A stretch of DNA of 27,082 bases from an uncultured Oscillospiraceae bacterium (GTDB lineage: Bacteria > Bacillota > Clostridia > Oscillospirales > Ruminococcaceae). A program made the translations under genes and the position numbers. Below are positions 16,227 through 23,579 of this stretch, in pieces; the stretch's first letter is position 1; every line of letters begins with the position of its first letter. Location: the NCBI GenBank assembly GCA_900546885.1, contig UREN01000027.1:1-27082 (forward strand). Reading direction: 5' to 3'. Below the pieces are notes generated by a model, which was not told where the DNA came from, ran no database searches, and saw only the letters and a program-made list of their open reading frames with translations.

Positions 16227-16279
16227 AAAAAAGCAGGGCCGGGAATGCCCGCCGTGCTGCACGGGATTCCCGGCCCTGC
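16227..16279 (-). terminator. Intrinsic terminator after yjbQ
   Basis: A perfect 14-bp GC-rich stem (16233-16246 with 16266-16279) with a 19-nt loop is followed on the minus strand by TTTTTT (16227-16232). It ends the amidohydrolase-yjbQ transcript 46 bp after the yjbQ stop. Confidence 0.9.
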
Positions 16280-16324
16280 CAAAAGAAGGAGGGAAGGCGG
16301 CCCTGTGCGGGCACGCCTTGTTTT

Positions 16325-16753
16325 TTATTCGCCAATAATCTCAATAAAAAAGGTGCGCTGCTGCACGCCGTCAAACTCGGCCAGGTACACATCCTGCGCC
16401 ATGCCCATCACCAGCTCGCCGTCTATGAGGGGGATGACGCAGTGGTTGCCCACCAGCATGGATTTCAGGTGCCCCGGCGCGTTCCCGCCGATGGCGCCAT
16501 AGCTGGGAAGAAAGTGAGAATGCGCGTAGTTTTTGTGCAGGGGAACCAGATCTTCCAGCGTGGCCTCAATGTCCTTTTCCAGGCAGGGCAGGCTTTCGTT
16601 CACCATGATGCCGGCCGTGGTGTGCGAGAGAATGACATACACCACGCCGTTTTTGATCTTGGACTGCGCCGCAAACCGGCGCACATCATCGGTGATTTTG
16701 ATTAGTTCAAACTCTTTGGAAGAGCACTTTTTTACCTTTGTAAATTCAACCAT
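16325..16753 (-). CDS. yjbQ: YjbQ family protein (UPF0047)
   Basis: This 142-residue protein is a full-length member of the UPF0047/YjbQ family. It shows the family blocks VYVILSHTTAGIMVNE, HLKSMLVGNHCVIPLIDGELVMGMAQDVYLAEFDG and a C-terminal RTFFIEIIGE. Members are small trimeric proteins with conserved His and Glu residues; E. coli YjbQ has weak thiamine-phosphate synthase activity, but the true role is unclear. The start ATG at 16753 has GGAGG nine bases upstream and overlaps the amidohydrolase stop by eight bases, so the two are translationally coupled. The regulated divergent promoter suggests it serves the same pathway as the amidohydrolase. Confidence 0.93.
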   Translation of the reverse strand: MVEFTKVKKCSSKEFELIKITDDVRRFAAQSKIKNGVVYVILSHTTAGIMVNESLPCLEKDIEATLEDLVPLHKNYAHSHFLPSYGAIGGNAPGHLKSMLVGNHCVIPLIDGELVMGMAQDVYLAEFDGVQQRTFFIEIIGE

Positions 16754-17606
16754 GGTTCTCAACCTCCAAACCAAGGAATCTTACGGCGTTCCCGCCCAGA
16801 ATTTTGGCCAGCGTCTCTGGCGAGAAGGGCTGATATTCCAGCCCGCGCTTGATGCGCGCCGGGCGGAAACGTGGATTGTTGGAGCCGAACAGGATCTTGT
16901 CGGCAAGGTTGTGCTCTACCCAAAGCGGGCCCATCAGCTTGAAAAACAGCTGCTCAAAAAACTGTTCAGGGCAATCCATATAGCAGCAGGCAGTGTCTGC
17001 ATATACGTTGGGATACTTCAAAATGATGGCCGCCGTTTCCAGCACCCACGGGAACCCGAAATGCGCCAGATTGATGCGCAGCTGCGGGTAGCGCACGGCA
17101 ACCTCCTCGAACAGTTCGGGATGAGAATATTTTAAGAACGTGTTCGGCTGCCAGGACATGCCGCAGTGGAATGTGATGGGCACATTGTAAGAAAGGCACA
17201 GCTCGTAAATGGGAAAGAGCTTGGGGTCGTTTGGATAAAACTGCTGTTTTGCCGGGTGCAGTTTCAGGCCGCGCAATTTCAGTGTGCCGAATGCGTGGCG
17301 AAGGATATCCAGCGCGTCGGGACGATTGGGGTCTACTGTGGCAAAGCCGATAAAGCGCGCAGGGTCCAGCGCGACGATTTTGGCAATTTCCTCATTTGAA
17401 AGCACCGCGCCGCCTTCTGCAGCACAATCTTCCCCCAGCAGAACCAGTTTGTCCACTCCGGCAAAAGTCATTTGCTTTTCCACAAGTTCCAGGGGAAAGG
17501 GGCTCATCAAATCATATCCCATTGCTTTTTTACGCGCGGCCACGCGCTGGGGGTCTTCACAAACAGGGCCGTAAAATGCGGGATGCACATGTACGTCAAT
17601 AACCAT
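16746..17606 (-). CDS. Amidohydrolase 2 family protein, metal-binding Asp replaced by Asn
   Basis: This 286-residue TIM-barrel protein belongs to amidohydrolase family 2 (ACMSD-like hydrolases and decarboxylases). Visible metal-site residues are the HxH pair (His6, His8) in DVHVHP, LKLHP (His117), FHCG (His147) and AHFG (His182). The usual FGSDxP motif near the C-terminus reads FGSNNPRFRP, so the conserved metal-binding Asp is Asn243. The enzyme may therefore use one metal differently or have changed chemistry. The ATG at 17606 follows AAGGTGG; a GTG nine bases earlier is possible but would lie inside the ribosome site. It is the first gene of a two-gene operon under a promoter that carries the same palindrome as the divergent peptide importer. 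Confidence 0.88.
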   Translation of the reverse strand: MVIDVHVHPAFYGPVCEDPQRVAARKKAMGYDLMSPFPLELVEKQMTFAGVDKLVLLGEDCAAEGGAVLSNEEIAKIVALDPARFIGFATVDPNRPDALDILRHAFGTLKLRGLKLHPAKQQFYPNDPKLFPIYELCLSYNVPITFHCGMSWQPNTFLKYSHPELFEEVAVRYPQLRINLAHFGFPWVLETAAIILKYPNVYADTACCYMDCPEQFFEQLFFKLMGPLWVEHNLADKILFGSNNPRFRPARIKRGLEYQPFSPETLAKILGGNAVRFLGLEVENHG

Positions 17607-17669
17607 GGGTACCACCTTTTGCTTTATATAAAATTAGGATCGGACAAGTTTGAGCAGAACATGTTGTTA

Positions 17670-17716
17670 TAAAGACATCTTAAATATAAGATAGCGGGAC
17701 AGGAGGCCGTTGTCAA
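17670..17716 (-). promoter_or_regulatory. Promoter and operator of the amidohydrolase-yjbQ operon
   Basis: On the minus strand, TTGACA (17711-17716) and TATCTT (17688-17693) are 17 bp apart. The near-perfect palindrome TAAAGA-CA-TCTTAA (17670-17683) lies at the predicted start point. It matches the one in the importer promoter, and the flanking ATGTTGTTAT is also shared. Confidence 0.7.
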
Positions 17717-17829
17717 TAGAAAAATTACATTTCTGGTGTGCTTTTCCAGGAAACCCAACAAAAACTGCGGGAAAAAGGCGAAAATGAAGAGCTGCGCGGC
17801 CAACCGCGGTCAATTTCAAATTATGCAGC

Positions 17830-17855
17830 AAAAATCGTGCAAAATCACGGTTTTT
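17830..17855. other. Terminator-like hairpin between divergent promoters
   Basis: AAAAATCGTG (17830-17839) pairs with CACGGTTTTT (17846-17855) with one G-U pair. It sits between the two divergent promoters where no transcript should pass, so it may insulate them or be chance in an AT-rich stretch. The rest of 17717-17907 holds no recognisable gene. Confidence 0.3.
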
Positions 17856-17907
17856 CTCCAAATACAGGGAAAAGGTGCGGCGGGCAAAGGAAACAAAAAA
17901 ATAACTG

Positions 17908-17970
17908 TTGACATACATAAAATTGTGTTGTATGATACAAAAAACAAATGTTGTTATTAAGATGTCTTAA
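17908..17970 (+). promoter_or_regulatory. Promoter and operators of the peptide importer operon
   Basis: TTGACA (17908-17913) and TATGAT (17931-17936) are exactly 17 bp apart. A perfect palindrome, TTAAGA-TG-TCTTAA (17957-17970), lies about 14-28 bases after the predicted start, where a repressor would block elongation. A second inverted repeat, TTGTA-TGA-TACAA (17928-17940), covers the -10 box. A leader of about 100 bases follows, with a TCGGGG/CCCCGA hairpin (18013-18028) just before the AAGGAGG ribosome site (18035-18041). Confidence 0.75.
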
Positions 17971-18051
17971 ATTCATAATAAAAAGAAGAAAGAATTGCCC
18001 GCAATCAATTTTTCGGGGCACCCCCCGACATGATAAGGAGGAATACAACTG

Positions 18052-19620
18052 ATGAAAAAGAAACTTGCAGCCGCGCTGCTGGCCATTGCAATGCTGGCGG
18101 CGTCTCTGGCCGGATGCAGTTCGCCCAGCAGCTCTCAGCCAGCGGGAAGCACGTCTTCTTCTGCGTCCACGGCGGAAAGCGGCGAAAAAGTGCTGACGAT
18201 TGCGCAGGGCGGCGACATCACCACGTTTGATATGCAAAACCACAACAACGGCGTCACCGGCGCGGTGCTGGGCAATTTCAGCCACAGCCTGATTGAGCGC
18301 GCCGATGAGGACAACGCCTGGGTGTGCGTGCTGGCTGAAAGCTATGAGACCATTGATGATTCCACCTGGGAATTCAAGCTGCGCGATGACGTCACCTGGC
18401 ACAATGGCGACCCGTTCACGGCCGCGGATGTAAAGTGGACGCTGGAGCGTGTGGCCACAGATGAATCGCTGGCCGAAAACCACATCTTCTCTGTAATCAA
18501 AGAAGTGCAGATCGTGGACGACTACACCGTGCGCATCATTACCGATGGCCCGTATCCCACCATGCTTTCACTGCTGTCCAAAAACGGCAGCCAGATGATG
18601 CCCTCCAAGTACATTGAGGAGAATGGCCTGGACTATTATCTGGAAAACCCCATCGGGTGCGGCCCGTACAAGTTTAAGGAATGGGTAAAAGACGATGTGG
18701 TGGTGCTGGAGCGGTATGACGACTACTTCGGCGAAACACCGTATTGGGATGAAGTGCGTTTCCGCTCTATCCCCGAAGCATCCACCCGCGTGGCGGAACT
18801 GCTTACCGGCAATGTGGATATCATCGTGAACGTGCCCACCAACGAGTGGGACCGCATCGATGAAAATGAAGGCACTGAGATGGTGCTGGGCAACGGCACG
18901 CGCATCTACAATGTCATCATGAAGTGGGACAGCACGCCCACACAGAACCAGCAGGTGCGTGAGGCGGTGGCCTATGCGCTGGATGCGCAGACCATTATCG
19001 ACACCGTGCTGAAAGGCGCGGGCACCCCGTGCTACACGCGTATTGCCCCGGGCGTGTTCGGCCAGGACGAAAGCCTGTATGGCATTGACAAATACGATGT
19101 GGAAAAGGCAAAAGAACTGGTGGCTTCCTCTGGTTACAATGGGGAAGAGATCGAGCTGCTGGTGCCCACCGGCCGTTATCTGATGGATGCCGACGTGGGC
19201 AACGTGGTGGCCGGCATGCTGCAGCAGGTTGGCCTGAATGTGAAGGTGAACGTGCTGGAGTGGAGCGCCTATATCAATAAATTCAATGCCGGTGAATTCA
19301 ACGGCATGGCGCTGATCGCCTATGGCGACGACTTCTTTGACGCTTCTTACGGCATGAATGAATACCGCACGGAGAACTGCACGCCCATCAGCTGCTACAG
19401 CTCCACCGAATACGATGAGCTGTATCTGGAAGCCTTGAGCAACATGGATCCGGACAGCCGTGCCGAACAGCTTGTGGAGATGCAGCAGATGATCTTTGTG
19501 GACGAGTGCGTACAGGCCCCGTTCATTCATCTGAAAGTGCCCTATGGCATCAGCTCTGATATCAACTTTACGCCCCGCATCGATGAAATGTTCTACGTAG
19601 ACCGCATCACGCTGAAATAG
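18052..19620 (+). CDS. Peptide ABC transporter substrate-binding lipoprotein (SBP family 5)
   Basis: This 522-residue protein is the extracellular receptor of the importer encoded by the next four genes. A lipoprotein signal ends in LAGC, with the lipidated Cys22, followed by a Ser-rich linker to about residue 42. The mature part is a cluster C (DppA/OppA-type) binding protein. Its motifs include LAESYETIDDSTWEFKLRDDVTWHNGDPFTAADVKWTLE, IGCGPYKFKEW and QVREAVAYALD. Ligands of this family include di- and oligopeptides, glycosylated peptides, opines and sugars, so the substrate is open. AAGGAGG precedes the ATG at good spacing. It has its own strong promoter and is followed by a stem-loop that may keep its message more abundant than the permease part. 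Confidence 0.94.
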   Translation: MKKKLAAALLAIAMLAASLAGCSSPSSSQPAGSTSSSASTAESGEKVLTIAQGGDITTFDMQNHNNGVTGAVLGNFSHSLIERADEDNAWVCVLAESYETIDDSTWEFKLRDDVTWHNGDPFTAADVKWTLERVATDESLAENHIFSVIKEVQIVDDYTVRIITDGPYPTMLSLLSKNGSQMMPSKYIEENGLDYYLENPIGCGPYKFKEWVKDDVVVLERYDDYFGETPYWDEVRFRSIPEASTRVAELLTGNVDIIVNVPTNEWDRIDENEGTEMVLGNGTRIYNVIMKWDSTPTQNQQVREAVAYALDAQTIIDTVLKGAGTPCYTRIAPGVFGQDESLYGIDKYDVEKAKELVASSGYNGEEIELLVPTGRYLMDADVGNVVAGMLQQVGLNVKVNVLEWSAYINKFNAGEFNGMALIAYGDDFFDASYGMNEYRTENCTPISCYSSTEYDELYLEALSNMDPDSRAEQLVEMQQMIFVDECVQAPFIHLKVPYGISSDINFTPRIDEMFYVDRITLK

Positions 19621-19642
19621 CGGCGTCTGCAACGCAACCGCA

Positions 19643-19680
19643 AAAGGAGGCGCATCGGGCTATGCCGGTGCGTCTCCTTT
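19643..19680 (+). other. Intercistronic stem-loop between SBP and permease genes
   Basis: A 16-bp stem (AAAGGAGGCGCATCGG at 19643-19658 with CCGGTGCGTCTCCTTT at 19665-19680, two G-U pairs) has a 6-nt loop. No T tract follows. Such hairpins after binding-protein genes usually protect the 3' end of the SBP message or cause partial termination. The stem also hides an AAAGGAGG sequence that mimics a ribosome site. Confidence 0.75.
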
Positions 19681-19702
19681 CTGAATAAAAGGAGATTTTT
19701 CC

Positions 19703-20620
19703 ATGGGTAGATATTTGCTGAAACGGATCGTGCAGATCATTCCCGTGCTTTTGATCCTGACGTTGATTATTTTCTGCCTGGTATATGTGGCGGGCGACCC
19801 TGTTGCCCTGATGCTGCCGCCGGAGGCGGGCGAGCAGGCCAAAGCTGCTCTCAGGGAAGCTTTGGGGCTGGACAAGCCTTTTTATGAGCAGTTCTTCATC
19901 TACATAGGAAATCTGCTGAGGGGCGATTTTGGCACCTCGTATCAATATAATCAGGATGCGCTCAGCCTGGTGTTGGAGCGCATGCCGTATTCGCTGCAGC
20001 TGGCCGGCGTGTCGCTTGCATGCTCTGTGGTAGTGGGTATCGTGCTGGGGGTTGCCGCGGCGCACTTCCGCAACAGCCCGTTCGACCTTCTGGTGAATGG
20101 ATTTGCGGCGCTGGGCCAGGCGCTGCCGGGATTCTGGGTGGCCATCATGCTGATCTTGCTGTTTGCGGTAAAGCTGCAACTGCTGCCGGTGTCCGGTTCC
20201 GGCACGTGGCAGAACCTGGTGCTGCCGGCGGCCACCCTCACTTTAGTGACGTCGGCAAAGATCATTCCGCTGGTGCGCTCGAATATGATCGAAGTGATGC
20301 AGCAGGATTATATCCGCACAGCGCGCAGCAAAGGCCTGCGCAGCAGCACCGTGGTGTTCAAACACGCGTTCAAGAACACGCTTGTGCCCGTGATCACCAT
20401 CATTGCCATGCAGCTGCCCACGCTGATCGGCGGCGCGCTGATCACCGAAACCATTTTTGCCTGGCCCGGCCTTGGCATGCTGATCTATCGCGGTGTGGCA
20501 AATCTGGATATGACAGTGGTGCAGGCCGGTGTAATGGCAGTGGCTTTGATCACGATCGTGGCGAACCTGCTTTCCGATATTGCCTATTGCCTGATCGACC
20601 CCACGATCCGGTATCAATAA
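19703..20620 (+). CDS. Peptide ABC transporter permease, DppB/OppB type
   Basis: This 305-residue inner permease has six predicted membrane segments. It opens with the family-typical RYLLKRIVQIIPVLLILTLIIF, and has the LGLDKPFYEQFFIYIGNLLRGDFGTSY segment (about 55-80). The cytoplasmic EAA-like loop RSNMIEVMQQDYIRTARSKGL couples to the ATPases. The C-terminus is GGALITETIFAWPGLGMLIYRG followed by IAYCLIDPTIRY. The length is standard. AAAAGGAG precedes the ATG. It forms the channel with the next gene product. Confidence 0.95.
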   Translation: MGRYLLKRIVQIIPVLLILTLIIFCLVYVAGDPVALMLPPEAGEQAKAALREALGLDKPFYEQFFIYIGNLLRGDFGTSYQYNQDALSLVLERMPYSLQLAGVSLACSVVVGIVLGVAAAHFRNSPFDLLVNGFAALGQALPGFWVAIMLILLFAVKLQLLPVSGSGTWQNLVLPAATLTLVTSAKIIPLVRSNMIEVMQQDYIRTARSKGLRSSTVVFKHAFKNTLVPVITIIAMQLPTLIGGALITETIFAWPGLGMLIYRGVANLDMTVVQAGVMAVALITIVANLLSDIAYCLIDPTIRYQ

Positions 20621-20632
20621 GGGGGGACCGGA

Positions 20633-21496
20633 ATGAAAAAAATCAGACGCTTTTTCAAGCTGCTGTTTCGCAGCAGCACGGGCACGGCGGGCATGGTGAT
20701 CGTCATCCTGATCTGCCTGTGCGCGATTTTTGCCAGCCAGCTGGCCCCGTACGACCCCAATGCCATGGACCTGACAAATATGACAAAACCTCCCGCATGG
20801 ATGGAGGGTGGCGACTGGAGCCATGTTCTTGGCACTGATAACCTGGGGCGGGATATTTTGTCACGCATGCTGTACGGCTCGCAGATCTCGCTGGTGGTGG
20901 GCATTCTGGCCACGCTGACCAGCGGTGCGGTCGGCATGGTGCTGGGCCTTGTGTCGGGGTATTACGGCGGTGTGACGGATCACGTCATCATGCGCATCGC
21001 CGACGCATTTTATGCCATCCCGGGCATTTTGCTGGCGCTGGTGACGCTGATGGTGTTCAAAAGTTCCGGCATCGTGACCCTGGTGCTGGTGATCGCGGCC
21101 ATCTCATGGGTGCAGTATGCGCGCCTGATCCGCTCGGAAGTGCTGCGCCTGAAAGGAAAAGAATTTGTAAAAGCATCCAAGACACTGGGCGCATCGTCCG
21201 GATATATCATTTTTCATCATATCCTGCCCAATGTGTGGCCCTCTTTTATCGTGGTGTCCACCATGAGCGTGGCGGGTAGCATCATCACCGAGGCGTCTCT
21301 CAGCTTTCTTGGCGTGGGCATCCAGGCACCGCTGATCTCCTGGGGCGGCATGCTTAGCGACGGGCGTGTGCTGCTGGCCACCCACTGGTGGGTAGCCACG
21401 TTCCCCGGCATTATGATCACGGTTGCCATCCTGGGCATCACGTTCCTCGGCAACTGGCTGCGGGACGTGCTGGACCCCCACAATAAAGGCTTGTAA
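20633..21496 (+). CDS. Peptide ABC transporter permease, DppC/OppC type
   Basis: This 287-residue permease is the partner of the DppB-type protein, 12 bp upstream. It has an N-terminal membrane helix and the extracytoplasmic LAPYDPNAMDLTNMTKPP and HVLGTDNLGRDILSRMLYGSQISL blocks (about 60-90). The coupling loop is YARLIRSEVLRLKGKEFVKASKTLGAS, and the ending EASLSFLGVGIQAPLISWGGML to WLRDVLDPHNK is diagnostic of the family. A GGGGGGA-type ribosome site precedes the ATG. No defects are seen. Confidence 0.95.
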   Translation: MKKIRRFFKLLFRSSTGTAGMVIVILICLCAIFASQLAPYDPNAMDLTNMTKPPAWMEGGDWSHVLGTDNLGRDILSRMLYGSQISLVVGILATLTSGAVGMVLGLVSGYYGGVTDHVIMRIADAFYAIPGILLALVTLMVFKSSGIVTLVLVIAAISWVQYARLIRSEVLRLKGKEFVKASKTLGASSGYIIFHHILPNVWPSFIVVSTMSVAGSIITEASLSFLGVGIQAPLISWGGMLSDGRVLLATHWWVATFPGIMITVAILGITFLGNWLRDVLDPHNKGL

Positions 21497-21511
21497 AGGA
21501 GGGGGATCGGC

Positions 21512-22507
21512 ATGGAACAGACACTGTTGAAAGTGGAAAATCTGGAAGTGAAGTTCAAAACGCTGGAGGGCATGCAAACTGCCGTTCAGGGTGTTTCGTT
21601 CGACGTGGCGCAGGGCGAGGTGTTTTGCCTGGTGGGCGAAAGCGGGTGCGGCAAAAGCCTGACGAGCCTGTCCATCATGGGCCTTGTGGAAAAGCCCGGT
21701 ATCGTTGAGGCAGACGCCATCATTCTGGACGGCCAGGACATCAGCCATCTCAAAGAGGAAAAGCTGCGGGAACTGCGCGGCAATAAAATGTCCATGATAT
21801 TTCAGGAACCGCTCACCTCGCTGAATCCGCTGTTCACGGTGGGCAACCAGATGGACGAAGTGTTTCGGTTGCACCAGAAGGCAAGCCGCGCCAAGGCAAA
21901 ACAGATGAGCGTGGACATGCTGCGGTTCGTGGGCATCCCGGACCCGGAAGATGTGTATAAAAGATATCCGGCTGCTCTGAGCGGCGGCATGCGCCAGCGT
22001 GTGATGATCGCCATGGCTCTTTCCTGCAGGCCGAAGTTGCTGATTGCAGACGAGCCCACCACCGCGCTGGACGTAACGATCCAAAAACAGATCTTAAAGC
22101 TGATGAAGGATCTTCGCCGGGAGCTGGGTACGTCCATCATTTTTATCACACATGATCTTGGCGTGGTGGCGGAAATGGCGGACCGCGTTGCCGTGATGTA
22201 TGCGGGGCAGATCGTGGAACAGGCTAGTGTGTACGATTTGTTCCAAAAGCCGCTGCACCCATATACGGAGGGGCTTATCAACAGCACCATCCGCTTGGGC
22301 GATGGGCGCAGGCGCCTGCCCACCATCGCGGGAACGGTGCCGCCAATCTCCAAAATGGTCGCAGGGTGCAGGTTTCATCCGCGCTGCCCGTACGCCACGC
22401 CGGCGTGCCGGGAAAGCGCGCCGCCTGTGATCGAGGCGGAGGGGCGCATGGTGCGCTGCATACGGTATGCGCAGGAACAAAAGCAGGAAGGCGGTGTGCA
22501 CGTATGA
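21512..22507 (+). CDS. Peptide ABC transporter ATPase, DppD/OppD type
   Basis: This 331-residue ATPase energises the importer. Walker A is GESGCGKS (42-49), the signature is LSGGMRQR, Walker B is LLIADEPTTALD, and the switch His lies in FITHDLGVV. The C-terminal oligopeptide-transporter region contains CRFHPRCPYATPAC, the Cys-rich motif that binds an iron-sulfur cluster in some homologues. AAAGGAGG precedes the ATG. Its stop overlaps the start of the next ATPase (ATGA), indicating balanced synthesis of the two subunits. Confidence 0.95.
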   Translation: MEQTLLKVENLEVKFKTLEGMQTAVQGVSFDVAQGEVFCLVGESGCGKSLTSLSIMGLVEKPGIVEADAIILDGQDISHLKEEKLRELRGNKMSMIFQEPLTSLNPLFTVGNQMDEVFRLHQKASRAKAKQMSVDMLRFVGIPDPEDVYKRYPAALSGGMRQRVMIAMALSCRPKLLIADEPTTALDVTIQKQILKLMKDLRRELGTSIIFITHDLGVVAEMADRVAVMYAGQIVEQASVYDLFQKPLHPYTEGLINSTIRLGDGRRRLPTIAGTVPPISKMVAGCRFHPRCPYATPACRESAPPVIEAEGRMVRCIRYAQEQKQEGGVHV

Positions 22508-23526
22508 GCGAGGCGTGTTTGCAAAAAGAGCCCTGCCTGCTGGAAGTGCAGGGGCTGAAAATGCTCTTTCCCACTGGCGGCAGCATTCTGGGCAAGAACA
22601 GGCGGTATGTTCACGCGGTGGACGGGGTGAGCTTTTCACTTCGCGCCGGTGAGACGCTGGGCATCGTAGGGGAAAGCGGATGCGGAAAATCCACCGTGGG
22701 AAACCTGATTGTCCGGCTGCTGAAGGAGACGGAAGGGCGCATCCTGTTCGACGGCCACGATATCACAGCCATGAACGCCCGGCAGTTCAAGCCGCTTCGG
22801 AAAGAGATGCAGATGGTGTTTCAGGACCCGTTCTCCTCGCTGAACCCAAGGAAAAAGGTGTTTGACATCATTGCAGAACCCTATCATATCCAGACAAAGA
22901 TGAGCCCCGCGGAGATCCGCAAGAACGTGGAATACATGATGGAGCTGGTGGGGCTGGACAAAAGCTATCAAAACCGGTATCCGCATGAATTTTCCGGCGG
23001 GCAGCGCCAGCGCATCGGCATCGCCCGCGCCCTGGCGCTGAGGCCTAAGCTGGTGATCTGCGACGAGCCGGTGTCGGCGCTGGACGTGTCTATCCAGGCG
23101 CAGATCTTGAACCTTTTGAAAGACCTGCAGGAAGAGTTGCAGCTGACCTATATCTTTATTGCGCATGGCCTGCCCACCGTGCAGTACATCAGCGACCGAA
23201 TTGCCGTGATGTATCTGGGAAAGATCATGGAGCTGGCGCCCGAACACGAGTTGTTCGAACATACCATGCATCCATATACCGAAGGGCTGCTGGACGCCAT
23301 TCCGGTGGGAGACCCCACAAAGAGGGACGAGGAAGACAAACCCATTTTGGAGGGGGATCTGCCCAGCCCGCTGAACCTGCCGAAGGGCTGCCGGTTCTGT
23401 TCGCGCTGCAAGTATGCGCAGCAGGTGTGTGCGCAGAAAGAGCCGGAACTGGCTGAAGTGACGCCGGGCCATTATGTGTGCTGCCATTTTCCGCTTGTGG
23501 CAGGCGGGGAAAAGAAAGCGGAATAA
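22504..23526 (+). CDS. Peptide ABC transporter ATPase, DppF/OppF type
   Basis: This 340-residue second ATPase pairs with the DppD-type subunit. The start is the ATG in the ATGA overlap; a longer in-frame version inside the previous gene is unlikely. Walker A is GESGCGKST (56-64), the Q-loop is MVFQDPFSSLNPRKKV, the signature is FSGGQRQR, and Walker B is LVICDEPVSALD. The H-loop reads FIAHGLPTVQ where HDL is usual; the His is kept and Asp is replaced by Gly. The C-terminal GCRFCSRCKYAQQVC motif provides four Cys for a possible iron-sulfur cluster. Confidence 0.95.
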   Translation: MSEACLQKEPCLLEVQGLKMLFPTGGSILGKNRRYVHAVDGVSFSLRAGETLGIVGESGCGKSTVGNLIVRLLKETEGRILFDGHDITAMNARQFKPLRKEMQMVFQDPFSSLNPRKKVFDIIAEPYHIQTKMSPAEIRKNVEYMMELVGLDKSYQNRYPHEFSGGQRQRIGIARALALRPKLVICDEPVSALDVSIQAQILNLLKDLQEELQLTYIFIAHGLPTVQYISDRIAVMYLGKIMELAPEHELFEHTMHPYTEGLLDAIPVGDPTKRDEEDKPILEGDLPSPLNLPKGCRFCSRCKYAQQVCAQKEPELAEVTPGHYVCCHFPLVAGGEKKAE

Positions 23527-23549
23527 GCCGCGCCGGCCCACGGCGCGGC
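23527..23549 (+). other. GC-rich hairpin after the DppF-type gene
   Basis: A perfect 9-bp stem (GCCGCGCCG / CGGCGCGGC) with a 5-nt loop begins right after the stop codon. No T tract follows, so it is more likely a message-stability or processing element than a terminator. Confidence 0.6.
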
Positions 23550-23579
23550 AAGCGGAAACAGAACAGGAGGTTTTGTACG

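Noticed and set aside
17736..17960. A 74-codon plus-strand open frame in the divergent promoter region
   Set aside because: It has no ribosome site, runs through the importer promoter and operator, and has no recognisable features.
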